From contig JAFZWE010000008.1 of NCBI GenBank assembly GCA_017617445.1, positions 1 to 64,000 on the forward strand: DNA of 64,000 bases, given 5' to 3'. The stretch comes from Bacteroidales bacterium (GTDB taxonomy: Bacteria; Bacteroidota; Bacteroidia; Bacteroidales; WCHB1-69). The translations under genes and the position numbers were made by a program. The first letter of the stretch is position 1. Each line of letters begins with the position of its first letter. A model generated the notes under the pieces. It was given only the letters and a program-made list of their open reading frames with translations. It did no database searches and was not told the origin of the DNA. Positions 51,395 to 60,589 of the stretch are shown piece after piece.

Positions 51395-53245
51395 TTACCA
51401 GTCTTGTTCCAATTTTTGACGATTGTTTTGTTGATATTCCTTGTTCCATTTTTGTTGGAGCTCCATCTCTTTCTGCTGCAAGGCATTCATCTGCCGTTCT
51501 GCCGCTTTCTGGGCCTCGCTTTTTTGCTCTTGGCCTTGTTGACCTTGCTGCTGTTGTTTTTGCTGCTGCTGCTGTTGCTGTTGTTGTTGCTGCTGCTGGC
51601 CGCCTCCGCCTCCGCCTCCACCTTGCCCTTTGGGAAGCATTTTCTGTGCATACACCAGATTGTATTTGGCAGACATGTCCGATGGGTTCTTTCTCAGGGA
51701 CTCTTTGTAGGCTTCAATGGCTTTTTTGTAAAAACCGTAAGAGAGCTGTTTCAAACTGTCGTTCTGCTGTTGGTCGGCGGTATGAAAATAGAGGTTCCCT
51801 TGTGCCAGGTAGTTGTTCCCCAAGTTGTAGTTGATTTTGGAGGTGAATTTCTTGTCGGCCACCCGGTCCAACAGCGATTGAGCCAGGGTGGGGATGGTAT
51901 CATAGTTCCCCAGCCGGTAGTGGGTGGCTATTTGGTTGAAATTGGCGACGTTGCGGTTGATGGGCTGTTTGTTCTCCAGGGAGTCGTAAATGCTTAGCGC
52001 ATGGTTGTAGATTTGTGCGGCGGCGGGAGGGCACCCCTCCAGTGTGTCATGGTTGAATGTGCGGTCCGCTTTCATGAATTCGCGGTTCGCTTTCTGCATG
52101 GGGGTGAGGTTCTTTTCGGGGTCGTTGTGTTTGCAGCCGGTGGACAGGGCGAGTGCGAGCAGGAGGATGCCGGCGGCTTTGTATTTGTGCCGGAAGCGGG
52201 CCAGCCGGCTGGTCCAGCGCGGCTTGACGGCGAACAGCAGTCCCTCGATGAACAGCAGAAGGATGCCGGCCAGCAACGGGTATTGGAAACGGGATTCGTA
52301 TGTGGTGAACTTCAGGTCTCCCAAGCTGTATTTTTCCATTTTGTTGATCTGTTGCAGGATGTTTTCAAAGCCTTCATGCACGTTGGTGGCATGTACGTAG
52401 CTTCCTCCGCCCTCTTGGGCGATCTCCTGGAGTGCCTGTTCGTTGAGCCTTGTGATGACGGGCCGGCCTTCCGCATCATGTTTCACATCGTTTCCGTCGG
52501 GGATGGTGACCCCCTCGGTGCTGCCGATGCCGATGGTATAGATGATCGCCCCGCGTTCGTGCAGATCACGGGCCACGGAGGCGGCTTCTCCGGTATGGTT
52601 CTCGCCGTCGGAAATCAAGATGATGGCTTTGTGGGTGTCGGGTTGCTGGTGGAGAGAATCAGCCTCCTCCTCATTGTCGGCCAGCTGGGGCAGGGCCAGG
52701 GCCGCCGCCGATTTGTTGAGCGCCTCTTTCAGGTCTGTGCCCTGTACTTTGATGCGTTCAGGGGAGAGGATGCGGATGTTGCTTTTGGCAGTTTCATAGT
52801 CCGTTGTAGCGGGCAATATCACGTCTGCTGTTCCGGCAAAAGCCACGGCTCCGATGCGGTTGCCTTGCAGCTTGTCAATGAAGTTGATCATGGCCATTTT
52901 GCAGGCTTCCAGACGGTTGGGTTGTATATCGGTGGCTTTCATGCTGTTGGAAACATCCAGACAGAAGACAATGTCCACCCCATTGCGTTGGGCGGTGCGG
53001 GGCTTGCCGGGGGTTTGGGGATTGGCCAGGGCGAAAATGAAACATGCAAGTGCGGTCATGCAAAGCCCGAACTTGATGTGGCGCATGGCCGGCGAGCGTT
53101 CTGGCGTCAACTTCGCCAGCAACGCGGGGGAACAGTACCTGCGTAGCCGCCTGCGATCTGTGATTTGTAGCACGACATACAGGACGACAAACACCACAAT
53201 TATGAACAATAAATATAGAAGATGCTGATTACCAAATCGTAACAT
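51395..53245 (-). CDS. BatB-BatC fusion: VWA domain plus TPR protein
   Basis: A 616-residue protein joining two normally separate Bat proteins. The BatB part has two transmembrane helices (10-26, 58-75), a von Willebrand A domain with the complete MIDAS site DVSNS (Asp97, Ser99, Ser101) and TDLKEAL, and a third helix at 321-339 (FQYPLLAGILLLFIEGLLF). A hydrophobic stretch ending in a lipobox-like LSTGC (Cys371) follows, like the signal peptide of a former BatC lipoprotein. TPR units (about 385-530: NYNLGNNYLAQGNLYF, AIEAYKESLRKNPSDMSAKYNLVYAQ) come next. A poly-Gly then poly-Gln tract and a charged tail end it. The start at 53245 gives MLRFGNQHLLYL. No MoxR, DUF58 or BatA gene is adjacent. 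Confidence 0.88.
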   Translation of the reverse strand: MLRFGNQHLLYLLFIIVVFVVLYVVLQITDRRRLRRYCSPALLAKLTPERSPAMRHIKFGLCMTALACFIFALANPQTPGKPRTAQRNGVDIVFCLDVSNSMKATDIQPNRLEACKMAMINFIDKLQGNRIGAVAFAGTADVILPATTDYETAKSNIRILSPERIKVQGTDLKEALNKSAAALALPQLADNEEEADSLHQQPDTHKAIILISDGENHTGEAASVARDLHERGAIIYTIGIGSTEGVTIPDGNDVKHDAEGRPVITRLNEQALQEIAQEGGGSYVHATNVHEGFENILQQINKMEKYSLGDLKFTTYESRFQYPLLAGILLLFIEGLLFAVKPRWTSRLARFRHKYKAAGILLLALALSTGCKHNDPEKNLTPMQKANREFMKADRTFNHDTLEGCPPAAAQIYNHALSIYDSLENKQPINRNVANFNQIATHYRLGNYDTIPTLAQSLLDRVADKKFTSKINYNLGNNYLAQGNLYFHTADQQQNDSLKQLSYGFYKKAIEAYKESLRKNPSDMSAKYNLVYAQKMLPKGQGGGGGGGGQQQQQQQQQQQQQKQQQQGQQGQEQKSEAQKAAERQMNALQQKEMELQQKWNKEYQQNNRQKLEQDW

Positions 53246-53273
53246 ATTTTGCTGCGTGCTTGTTTTTAGTGTG

Positions 53274-53281
53274 CAAATGTA
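53274..53281 (-). promoter_or_regulatory. -7 element (TACATTTG) for the bat-parC-guaA operon
   Basis: On the minus strand TACATTTG lies 28 bp before the BatB-BatC start and is the only clear promoter ahead of the nine-gene run. Confidence 0.6.
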
Positions 53282-53339
53282 CAAGTTTTTTTTTGCATAA
53301 TGGTCATTCCCAGCAGGGCTAAAGATTGTTTTTTTTCAT

Positions 53340-53347
53340 TATTTTTG
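53340..53347 (+). promoter_or_regulatory. -7 element (TATTTTTG) for the NSS-RND pair
   Basis: TATTTTTG followed by CCGCTC lies 20 bp before the ATG at 53368. Confidence 0.7.
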
Positions 53348-53367
53348 CCGCTCAAAAAAAATGGTTT

Positions 53368-54729
53368 ATGAAAGTATCTAACGAACGTGCAGGCTTTAGT
53401 TCTGGCATTGGTGCCGTTGCTGCTGCGGCAGGCTCTGCTATTGGTCTTGGCAACATTTGGAGGTTTCCTTACACTGCCGGACAAAACGGTGGTGGGGCAT
53501 TTTTGATCCTTTATATCATTTTTGTTTTTCTCATTGGAATGCCCATTATGATGAGTGAATTGATGGTGGGTCGCCGCTCCCAGCGGAATGTGGTGGGAGC
53601 CTATCGGGTGCTGGCCCCCAAGCACAAGGCATGGCAGTCTGTGGGCTGGCTGGCCATCGTGGGAGTCTTTTTGATCTACTCTTTTTATAGCGTGGTGGCA
53701 GGCTGGACGATCAATTACATTGTGGCGTCGGTTTCCGGCCAGCTGGGCAGCCTTCCTCCGGATCAAATGGGCACTGCTTTTGAACAGTTTACCTCCCATG
53801 CGTGGCATCCGCTGATTTTCCAGCTGATTATGGTTGTCCTTACCGCCGGTGTGATCACTTTTGGCGTACAGAAGGGTATTGAGAAATGCAGCAAAATCCT
53901 GATGCCCGTGCTGTTTCTGCTTTTGATCCTGCTTTGCGTTCGTTCGCTGACTTTGTCAGGGGCTTCACGTGGAGTGGAATTTCTCTTCAAGCCTGATTTT
54001 AGCAAGATCAATGGCGGTAGCGTGCTTTCCGCATTGGGACAGGCACTCTTTTCGCTGAGCCTTGGCATGGGTACGATGGTTACCTACGGTTCGTATATCC
54101 GTAAACAGGATAACCTGATGAAAACCAGTTACAGCATTGTCTCTGCCGACACACTTATTGCAATCCTGGCGGGCGTGGCTATCTTCCCCGCTGTCTTCGC
54201 CTTGGGCGGAAGCCCCACCGACGGACCGAGCCTTGTGTACGTGGTGCTGCCAAAAGTATTCAACAGTATGCCGATGGGCAACCTTTTTGCTGTGCTTTTC
54301 TTCCTTTTGCTGGCCATCGCCGCCCTCACTTCCACCATCTCTCTGCTTGAGGTGATGGTCTCCTGGGGTGAGGAGGAATTGAGAATGAGCCGCCGCACCG
54401 CCACTATATTTTTTACCGCTGTCATCTTTGTCATCGGCGCTTTCTGCTCCCTCTCTTTCGGCCCACTGAATGATTTCAAGATCTTCGGCCTTACCATCTT
54501 TGAACTTCTGGATAAACTGACTGCCACCTACCTGATGCCTATCGGCGCCTTCGCACTGACCCTCTTTGTGGGCTGGTATTGCACCAAACAAGATCTTCGC
54601 GATGAATTGACTAATGGAGGGAAACTCAAAGGCTCCTACTTCAACGTGTGGTATTTCTTTGTCCGTTATATTGCCCCGGTGGTGCTGTTAGGCATTATCA
54701 TTGCGGGCAGCCTGGGATTTGAGTTCTGA
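53368..54729 (+). CDS. Neurotransmitter:sodium symporter (NSS/SNF) family transporter
   Basis: A 453-residue inner-membrane sodium-coupled transporter, usually for amino acids (LeuT, MhsT, TnaT relatives). The N-terminus has the sodium and substrate-binding helix 1, GIGAVAAAAGSAIGLGNIWRFPYTAGQNGGGAFLI, and helix 6 contains the ALFSLSLGMGTMVTYGSYI motif of the second binding half. Length and hydrophobicity fit 11-12 helices, and 11 is common in bacteria. The substrate cannot be read off. The ATG at 53368 starts MKVSNERAGF; an upstream extension would run into the promoter. The RND pump gene follows after 18 bp. The sodium gradient would come from the NQR complex encoded at the end of the window. 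Confidence 0.92.
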   Translation: MKVSNERAGFSSGIGAVAAAAGSAIGLGNIWRFPYTAGQNGGGAFLILYIIFVFLIGMPIMMSELMVGRRSQRNVVGAYRVLAPKHKAWQSVGWLAIVGVFLIYSFYSVVAGWTINYIVASVSGQLGSLPPDQMGTAFEQFTSHAWHPLIFQLIMVVLTAGVITFGVQKGIEKCSKILMPVLFLLLILLCVRSLTLSGASRGVEFLFKPDFSKINGGSVLSALGQALFSLSLGMGTMVTYGSYIRKQDNLMKTSYSIVSADTLIAILAGVAIFPAVFALGGSPTDGPSLVYVVLPKVFNSMPMGNLFAVLFFLLLAIAALTSTISLLEVMVSWGEEELRMSRRTATIFFTAVIFVIGAFCSLSFGPLNDFKIFGLTIFELLDKLTATYLMPIGAFALTLFVGWYCTKQDLRDELTNGGKLKGSYFNVWYFFVRYIAPVVLLGIIIAGSLGFEF

Positions 54730-54747
54730 TCTTAGAAAAAGAAAATT

Positions 54748-57700
54748 ATGTCAAAGTCGGTGGTCAGAAGCGCGGTCGAGTTCTCTGTCAGGCATAAAAA
54801 TATTATTATCCTGATTGTTGCGGTGTTGGTGCTGTTCGGCGTGTACGCTTTGGTTAAAATGCCCAAGCAGGAGTTCCCGAACATCTCTATCCGTCAGGGA
54901 CTGGTCGTGGGAGTCTATCCTGGAGCAAGTTCCGAACAGGTGGAGGAACAGCTGACCACCCCATTGGAGGAGTACCTTTTCAGTTTCAAGGAGATCAACC
55001 GGGACATGACCTATTCGGTGACTTCAGACGGAATGGTGGTGGTGTATGTCTCCTTGGATCCGGATGTGGTCAAGTCGGATGACGAGTTTTGGTCCAAGTT
55101 CCGGCTGAGTGTGGCGGATTTCAAAAGCTCCCTTCCGAGCGGCGTGGCGGGAATCTTCACCAGCTCAGACTTTGGCAACACTTCCGCCCTCCTGATTTCC
55201 ATTGAATCCAAGGAAAAAACCTACCGTGAGCTGGAGGGCTACCTTTCGGAGTTGGAAAACCGCCTGCGTGCCATCCCTTCCGTCTCCAATCTCCGAAGAT
55301 ATGGACTTCAGAATGAGCAGATTAGTATATATGTGGATAAGAAAAAATTGGTGGAATACGGAATTGACATCACCTCGCTCTACAGTACTCTTTTTGCGCA
55401 GAATTTCACCACCCTCAGTGGGAATTTTGAAAATGAGGAGATCTATGCCCCGTTCCATGTGTCGGAAACTTATACTTCCGAAAATGACATAGCTGAACAG
55501 ATTGTATATGTTGATCCTACAGGAAGTGTAGTGAGAATCAAGGATATAGCTCGCATTGAACGGGAGTATCCATCTTCTTCAAGCTATATCGCCAATGGGG
55601 ATAAGAAATGTGTGATGCTCTCCATTGAGATGCGTGACGGCCACAATATTGTGGAGTATGGAAAACAGGTGAAGAAAGAATTGGATGAGTTTGAAAAGAC
55701 ATTGCCAGAGGAGGTGACTGTGTTCCGGGTAGCGGATCAGGCTGAGGTGGTCTCGCATTCCGTCAACATGTTCTTGCGAGAAATGCTGATCGCCATCATT
55801 ACGGTTGTCCTCGTCATCATGCTGATGCAGCCGATTCGTGTGGCCGGTATCTCTGCTATGACGATCCCCATTACGATGTTCATCTCCCTGGGCTTTTTAT
55901 ATCTTCTTGGTTTTGAAATCAATACGGTGACTTTGGCTGCACTGCTGGTGGTCTTGGGTATCATTGTGGATGACTCTGTTGTGGTGATTGACAACTATGT
56001 GGAGAAACTGGACCATGGCGTGCCGCGCCTGGAGGCCACCCTCTCCAGCGGAACCGAACTTTTCAAGTCCGTGCTTTCCGCCACGCTGGCCATCACCATC
56101 ACCTTTTATCCGCTTCTCTTTACTTGTACCGGAATTTTCGGAGAGTTTTTGTCCAGCTTCCCCGGCACCATTACATTTACCCTTTTCACTTCGCTTTTTA
56201 TCGCTCTGCTCTTTATCCCGTTTGTACAGTTGGCTTTTATCAAAAATGGCTTTCATGTAACGAACGGGAAAAAGAAATTCCATATCTCTGATAAAATTCA
56301 AGCCGGCTATGACCGGCTGATTCACTGGGCTTTTGCCTATCCCAAGATGACGGTGCTGCTGGCTGTCCTGGCCGTGGCGATTGGAGGAATGGTGTTTCTT
56401 TTCCTTCCGCAGAGGATGATGCCCTGCACAGAACGCAACCAGTTTGTGGTGGAAATCACCCTGCCCGCCGGAACATCATTGGAACGCACGGCTGCCGTTA
56501 CGGACTCCCTGGCCCGCATCTTGCGCAGCGATCAGCGCATCCAGAATGTGACCGAGTTCGTCGGGACTTCCGCCCCGCGTTTTCACATGTGCTATGCCCC
56601 CAAGTTCCCCTCCAAACAAATCTCACAGCTCATTGTCACCACTTCCTCAGAAGAGATGACCAATCGCCTTTTGGATGAATATCAGGATAAATATATCCAT
56701 TATTTCCCCGATGCCTATTTGAGATTCAAGCAGTTGGATTATGTGATGACGGCCTATCCCATTGAAATCGACCTCTCCGGAAAGGATCGCGATAAGATTC
56801 ATGAAGTGGAAACCCGATTGGTACAAGGTCTTCGCCAACGCGATGACCTGTTGATGGTTACTTCTACCAATGATGAGATGACGCCCGGCATTGCCATTGA
56901 TGTGAACCATTTGGAATCCAACCGTTCGGGGGTGACTAAGCCGATGGTGATGACCAATCTGGCTTTCAGCTATGGCAGCGGCCTCCCCATTACCACGCTT
57001 TGGGAAAAGGATTATCCTGTGCAGGTGGTGTTGCGTGAGGATAGGGATTCCATCGGCAATTTTGATAATATCGGCGATCAGTATGTCTCCTCACTCAGCG
57101 GCCATTCGGTGCCGTTGCGCCAATTTGCCACAGTTCATGCCGACTATGCTCCGCGGCAGATTTACCATAAGAATGGACGTTATACTGTGACTGTGCAGGC
57201 GGATGTGAAGCGAGGCGTGAATGTTACCAGTACGACAAAAGATATTGATAAGTATTTGAAAAACATGAATTTGTCGGAAGATGTTGAAGTGAAGTGGGGA
57301 GGTAGTCGCTTGCAGGATGATGTGCTGATGCCCCAGATTTTCAAAGGTTTGGTTTTCTCTGTACTGATTATCTTTGTCATCCTGGTTTTCCACTTCCGCA
57401 GCATCAAGCTGGCGGTGCTTATTCTGGCCGCTACCACCCTTTCTCTCTTCGGTGCTGCCCTCGGCATCCGGATCATGGGCATGGAGTACACACTGACTTC
57501 CGTGCTGGGCTTGGTCGCTTTGATGGGTATTATTGTGAGAAATGGAATTATCATGTACGACTATGCGGAAGAGTTGCGGTTGAGAGGGGGGAGGAGTGTC
57601 AAAGAAGCTGCCCTGGAAGCTGGAAAGCGCAGAATGCGGCCCATCTTCCTGACCTCTGCCGCCGCCTCCATGGGCGTTGTGCCGATGATTATCAGCCAGA

Positions 57701-57858
57701 GCGCCCTCTGGTCTCCCATGGGTGTGGTGATCTGTTTCGGTACCTGGATCTCTATGATTTTCGTGGTTACAGTGCTCCCGGTGATGTACTGGTTAGCCAA
57801 CGCACGCGCTGATAGAAAGCATGTTCCGAAGAACACGGAAAATTCTGCCCGAACCTAA
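54748..57858 (+). CDS. RND-family efflux transporter, inner-membrane pump
   Basis: A 1036-residue proton-driven pump of the AcrB/MexB superfamily. It has helix 1 (NIIILIVAVLVLFGVYAL), the first porter domain (EFPNISIRQGLVVGVYPGASSEQVEEQ), the helix 2-6 block and helix 4 with the proton-relay Asp pair in LVVLGIIVDDSVVVIDNYVE. The second half begins near residue 530 with MPCTERNQFVVEITLPAGTSLE, and helices 8-12 include VLGLVALMGIIVRNGIIM and GKRRMRPIFLTSAAAS. The architecture is complete. No membrane-fusion or TolC-like partner gene is adjacent, so partners must be encoded elsewhere. It follows the symporter gene by 18 bp. The substrate is unknown. Confidence 0.93.
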   Translation: MSKSVVRSAVEFSVRHKNIIILIVAVLVLFGVYALVKMPKQEFPNISIRQGLVVGVYPGASSEQVEEQLTTPLEEYLFSFKEINRDMTYSVTSDGMVVVYVSLDPDVVKSDDEFWSKFRLSVADFKSSLPSGVAGIFTSSDFGNTSALLISIESKEKTYRELEGYLSELENRLRAIPSVSNLRRYGLQNEQISIYVDKKKLVEYGIDITSLYSTLFAQNFTTLSGNFENEEIYAPFHVSETYTSENDIAEQIVYVDPTGSVVRIKDIARIEREYPSSSSYIANGDKKCVMLSIEMRDGHNIVEYGKQVKKELDEFEKTLPEEVTVFRVADQAEVVSHSVNMFLREMLIAIITVVLVIMLMQPIRVAGISAMTIPITMFISLGFLYLLGFEINTVTLAALLVVLGIIVDDSVVVIDNYVEKLDHGVPRLEATLSSGTELFKSVLSATLAITITFYPLLFTCTGIFGEFLSSFPGTITFTLFTSLFIALLFIPFVQLAFIKNGFHVTNGKKKFHISDKIQAGYDRLIHWAFAYPKMTVLLAVLAVAIGGMVFLFLPQRMMPCTERNQFVVEITLPAGTSLERTAAVTDSLARILRSDQRIQNVTEFVGTSAPRFHMCYAPKFPSKQISQLIVTTSSEEMTNRLLDEYQDKYIHYFPDAYLRFKQLDYVMTAYPIEIDLSGKDRDKIHEVETRLVQGLRQRDDLLMVTSTNDEMTPGIAIDVNHLESNRSGVTKPMVMTNLAFSYGSGLPITTLWEKDYPVQVVLREDRDSIGNFDNIGDQYVSSLSGHSVPLRQFATVHADYAPRQIYHKNGRYTVTVQADVKRGVNVTSTTKDIDKYLKNMNLSEDVEVKWGGSRLQDDVLMPQIFKGLVFSVLIIFVILVFHFRSIKLAVLILAATTLSLFGAALGIRIMGMEYTLTSVLGLVALMGIIVRNGIIMYDYAEELRLRGGRSVKEAALEAGKRRMRPIFLTSAAASMGVVPMIISQSALWSPMGVVICFGTWISMIFVVTVLPVMYWLANARADRKHVPKNTENSART

Positions 57859-57880
57859 GCCGTTTCTGCCGAATTATCCT

Positions 57881-57888
57881 TATTTTTG
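57881..57888 (+). promoter_or_regulatory. -7 element (TATTTTTG) for hutH
   Basis: TATTTTTG lies 36 bp before the hutH start and 22 bp after the RND gene. Confidence 0.65.
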
Positions 57889-57923
57889 CACCCGTTTTTT
57901 GAATCATCAAATATTTATAAAAT

Positions 57924-59426
57924 ATGAAGACACATACTATTTCCGCCCAGTTTCTGGGTATTGACACTGTTGAAAAAATCATTGAATCCAAAGCCAAACT
58001 TGTGCTTTCTGAAGAAGCCCGGGAGGCAGTGCTGAAATGCCGCCGCTTTTTGGACGAGAAAATGGAGAAAAGTGATGTTCCGGTTTATGGCGTTACTACA
58101 GGTTTCGGCTCCCTTTGCAATACCTCCGTCTCCAAAGAAGATCTCTCCACTCTCCAAAGCAACCTGGTTAAGTCGCACGCCTGCGGCATCGGGGATGAAG
58201 TGCCACAGGAAATCGTCCGTCTGATGCTGCTGATGAAAATCCAATCCCTCTCTTATGGCAATTCCGGAGTGCAGCTGGTGACGATTGAACGTTTAATTGA
58301 TTTCTTTAACAAAGGTGTATATCCAGTTGTGTATCAACAAGGTTCACTTGGTGCTTCCGGAGACCTCGCTCCGTTGGCCCATCTCTGTCTCCCCCTGCTG
58401 AACGAAGGGGAGGTTTACTATAGGAATAAAAGATATCCTGCTGCTGAAATTAATGAGAAATTCGGCTGGAAACCCATTACGCTGCAGTCAAAAGAGGGTC
58501 TCGCTTTGCTCAATGGCACTCAGTTCATGAGCGCGTATGCCGTCTGGTTGCTCATCAAGTCCAAGAAACTCTCTTGGCTGGCCGACATTATCGGGGCCAT
58601 CTCACTGGAAGCCTTTGACGGCCGTATTGAACCATTCAACCTCTCGGTGCATTTTGTGCGCCCGCACGTCGGACAGATCCTGACCGCCACCCATATTAAC
58701 AACCTGCTGATGGGCTCTGAAATCATTGCCCGTCCGAAAAAACACGTGCAGGATCCCTATTCTTTCCGCTGTATGCCGCAGGTGCATGGCGCCACCAAGG
58801 ATTCTCTCACCCATATCATGAATGTGGTGGAGACGGAAATCAACTCCGTAACTGATAATCCGACGGTTTTCCCGGATGAGGACCTGATCATCTCCGCAGG
58901 GAATTTCCACGGTCAGCCGCTGGCTCTGGTGCTTGATTTCCTGTCGCTAGCCATGTCGGAACTCGGAAATATTTCGGAAAGAAGAATTTACCAGCTCATC
59001 AGCGGCAAGCGGGAGCTGCCCTCTTTCCTCGTGAAAAACCCCGGTCTCAACTCGGGTTTCATGATTCCGCAATACACTGCCGCCTCCATCGTCAATCAGA
59101 ACAAGACTTTCACCATGCCTTCTTCTTCCGATTCCATTGAATCCTCACAGGGACAGGAAGATCATGTGAGTATGGGCGCCAATGCAGCCACCAAGGCTTA
59201 TCGCGTGGTGGAAAATGTGGAGAAGATCCTTGCCATTGAGCTGTTGAATGCCGCCCAGGCTCTTGAATTCCGCCGTCCCCTCAAATCTTCCGAATTCATC
59301 GAGGATTTCATTGCCCAGTATCGCCGCTTCGTGCCCTTTGTGGAAAACGATACCATCATGTACAAGCTGATGGCTCAGTCGCGCGATTTTATTGAGCATG
59401 TGAATGTGGTGATGGAGGAGTTTTAA
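57924..59426 (+). CDS. hutH: Histidine ammonia-lyase
   Basis: Deaminates L-histidine to trans-urocanate. The 500-residue product has the MIO-forming triad Ala144-Ser145-Gly146 in GSLGASGDLAPLAHL, the active-site loop Tyr in VPVYGVTTGFGSL, the histidine-selective His in KSHACGIGDE, NGTQFMSAYA and SSQGQEDHVSMGANAA with the active-site Glu. These residues favour histidine over tyrosine or phenylalanine as substrate. The rest of the Hut pathway (urocanase, imidazolonepropionase, formiminotransferase) is not adjacent. It has its own promoter; the glycosyltransferase, rsmA and nqr genes follow closely. Confidence 0.92.
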   Translation: MKTHTISAQFLGIDTVEKIIESKAKLVLSEEAREAVLKCRRFLDEKMEKSDVPVYGVTTGFGSLCNTSVSKEDLSTLQSNLVKSHACGIGDEVPQEIVRLMLLMKIQSLSYGNSGVQLVTIERLIDFFNKGVYPVVYQQGSLGASGDLAPLAHLCLPLLNEGEVYYRNKRYPAAEINEKFGWKPITLQSKEGLALLNGTQFMSAYAVWLLIKSKKLSWLADIIGAISLEAFDGRIEPFNLSVHFVRPHVGQILTATHINNLLMGSEIIARPKKHVQDPYSFRCMPQVHGATKDSLTHIMNVVETEINSVTDNPTVFPDEDLIISAGNFHGQPLALVLDFLSLAMSELGNISERRIYQLISGKRELPSFLVKNPGLNSGFMIPQYTAASIVNQNKTFTMPSSSDSIESSQGQEDHVSMGANAATKAYRVVENVEKILAIELLNAAQALEFRRPLKSSEFIEDFIAQYRRFVPFVENDTIMYKLMAQSRDFIEHVNVVMEEF

Positions 59427-59453
59427 CCTTGCTGGCCGGTCCGGGTTCTGCCG

Positions 59454-60578
59454 ATGAAAATTGCCTTTGATGCGAAACGGGCTTTCTTGAACCGTCGCGG
59501 GTTGGGTAACTATAGCCGCGATACTATCCGTATTTTGGCTTCTCATTGTTCGGATAATCAGTACGTCTTATATACGACTTCCATGGGAGGGAACACGCTT
59601 TTCACTATTCCCTCTACATGTGAAGTAGTACTTCCGGAAGGCTTTTGGGAACGCTCATTCCCAGCACTTTGGCGCACTTTTAATTTGGGCAAGGATGCCG
59701 CCCGCCGTCAGGCCGACATTTTCCATGGGCTCAGCCATGAACTGCCGGTGGGTATCGAGAAGACCCGTGTGCGCAGCGTGGTGACCATGCACGATTTGAT
59801 TTTCCTCCGCTATCCCCAGCTGTATCCCGCCATGGACAGGGTTATGTACAAACACAAGTACCTCCGCAGTTGCCGCGTCGCAGATGTGGTGGTGGCGGTG
59901 AGCGAACAGACCCGTCGTGATCTGGTGGAAATGGGTGGCGTGGAAAAAGAAAAAATCCGGGTGGTGTATCAGGGCTGTCACCCGATGTTCCGGGCCAAGG
60001 CTTCGGAAGAGGAGATACGTTCTGTGCGGCAGAAATATGAACTGCCTCTTGACTTCGTGCTGACCGTGGGCGCGTTTGAGGCCCGCAAGAATCAAAAGCT
60101 GATCCTGGAGGCCATGTACCAGTGCCGGACGGACTTTCCCCTGGTGCTGGTGGGCCACAATGCGGGCGAGGAAAACGCTTTGCGCCAGTTTGTTGAACAA
60201 CATGATTTGCAAAAACGGGTGATGTTTTTAACAGGAGTGCCCTCCACTGACCTTAGGGTTATGTATCAAAGTGCCACTGTTTTTGTATATCCTTCTGTTT
60301 TTGAGGGATTTGGTATTCCTGTTTTAGAGGCGGTCGTTAGTGGAACCCCCGTGATTGCCGCTACGGGAAGCTGCCTGGAAGAGAGTGGAGGCCCCGATAG
60401 CTGCTATGTCTCCCCGCAGGATGCCAGCGAGCTGGCTGCCCAACTGGACCGCCTGCTCACCGATGAGCAGACCCGTGCCGTCATGGCGCGCCGCGGACTT
60501 GAGTTTAGTCAGAAATTTTCAGAAGATCATATTGCACAACAGCTGATGTTGATTTATCAATCGTTACTAACAAATTGA
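59454..60578 (+). CDS. Glycosyltransferase family 4 protein
   Basis: A 374-residue GT-B glycosyltransferase. The N-terminal domain begins MKIAFDAKRAFLNRRGLGNYSRDTI and contains GLSHELPVGIEKTRVRSVVTMHDLIFLRYP. The C-terminal domain has VLTVGAFEARKNQKLILEAM, MFLTGVPSTDLRVMYQSATVFVYPSVFEGFGIPVLEAVVSGTPVIAA with the E-x7-E donor-binding motif, and DASELAAQLDRLL. The sugar donor and acceptor are unknown. It starts 27 bp after hutH and ends 11 bp before rsmA. Confidence 0.92.
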   Translation: MKIAFDAKRAFLNRRGLGNYSRDTIRILASHCSDNQYVLYTTSMGGNTLFTIPSTCEVVLPEGFWERSFPALWRTFNLGKDAARRQADIFHGLSHELPVGIEKTRVRSVVTMHDLIFLRYPQLYPAMDRVMYKHKYLRSCRVADVVVAVSEQTRRDLVEMGGVEKEKIRVVYQGCHPMFRAKASEEEIRSVRQKYELPLDFVLTVGAFEARKNQKLILEAMYQCRTDFPLVLVGHNAGEENALRQFVEQHDLQKRVMFLTGVPSTDLRVMYQSATVFVYPSVFEGFGIPVLEAVVSGTPVIAATGSCLEESGGPDSCYVSPQDASELAAQLDRLLTDEQTRAVMARRGLEFSQKFSEDHIAQQLMLIYQSLLTN

Positions 60579-60589
60579 TTGTAAATAAA

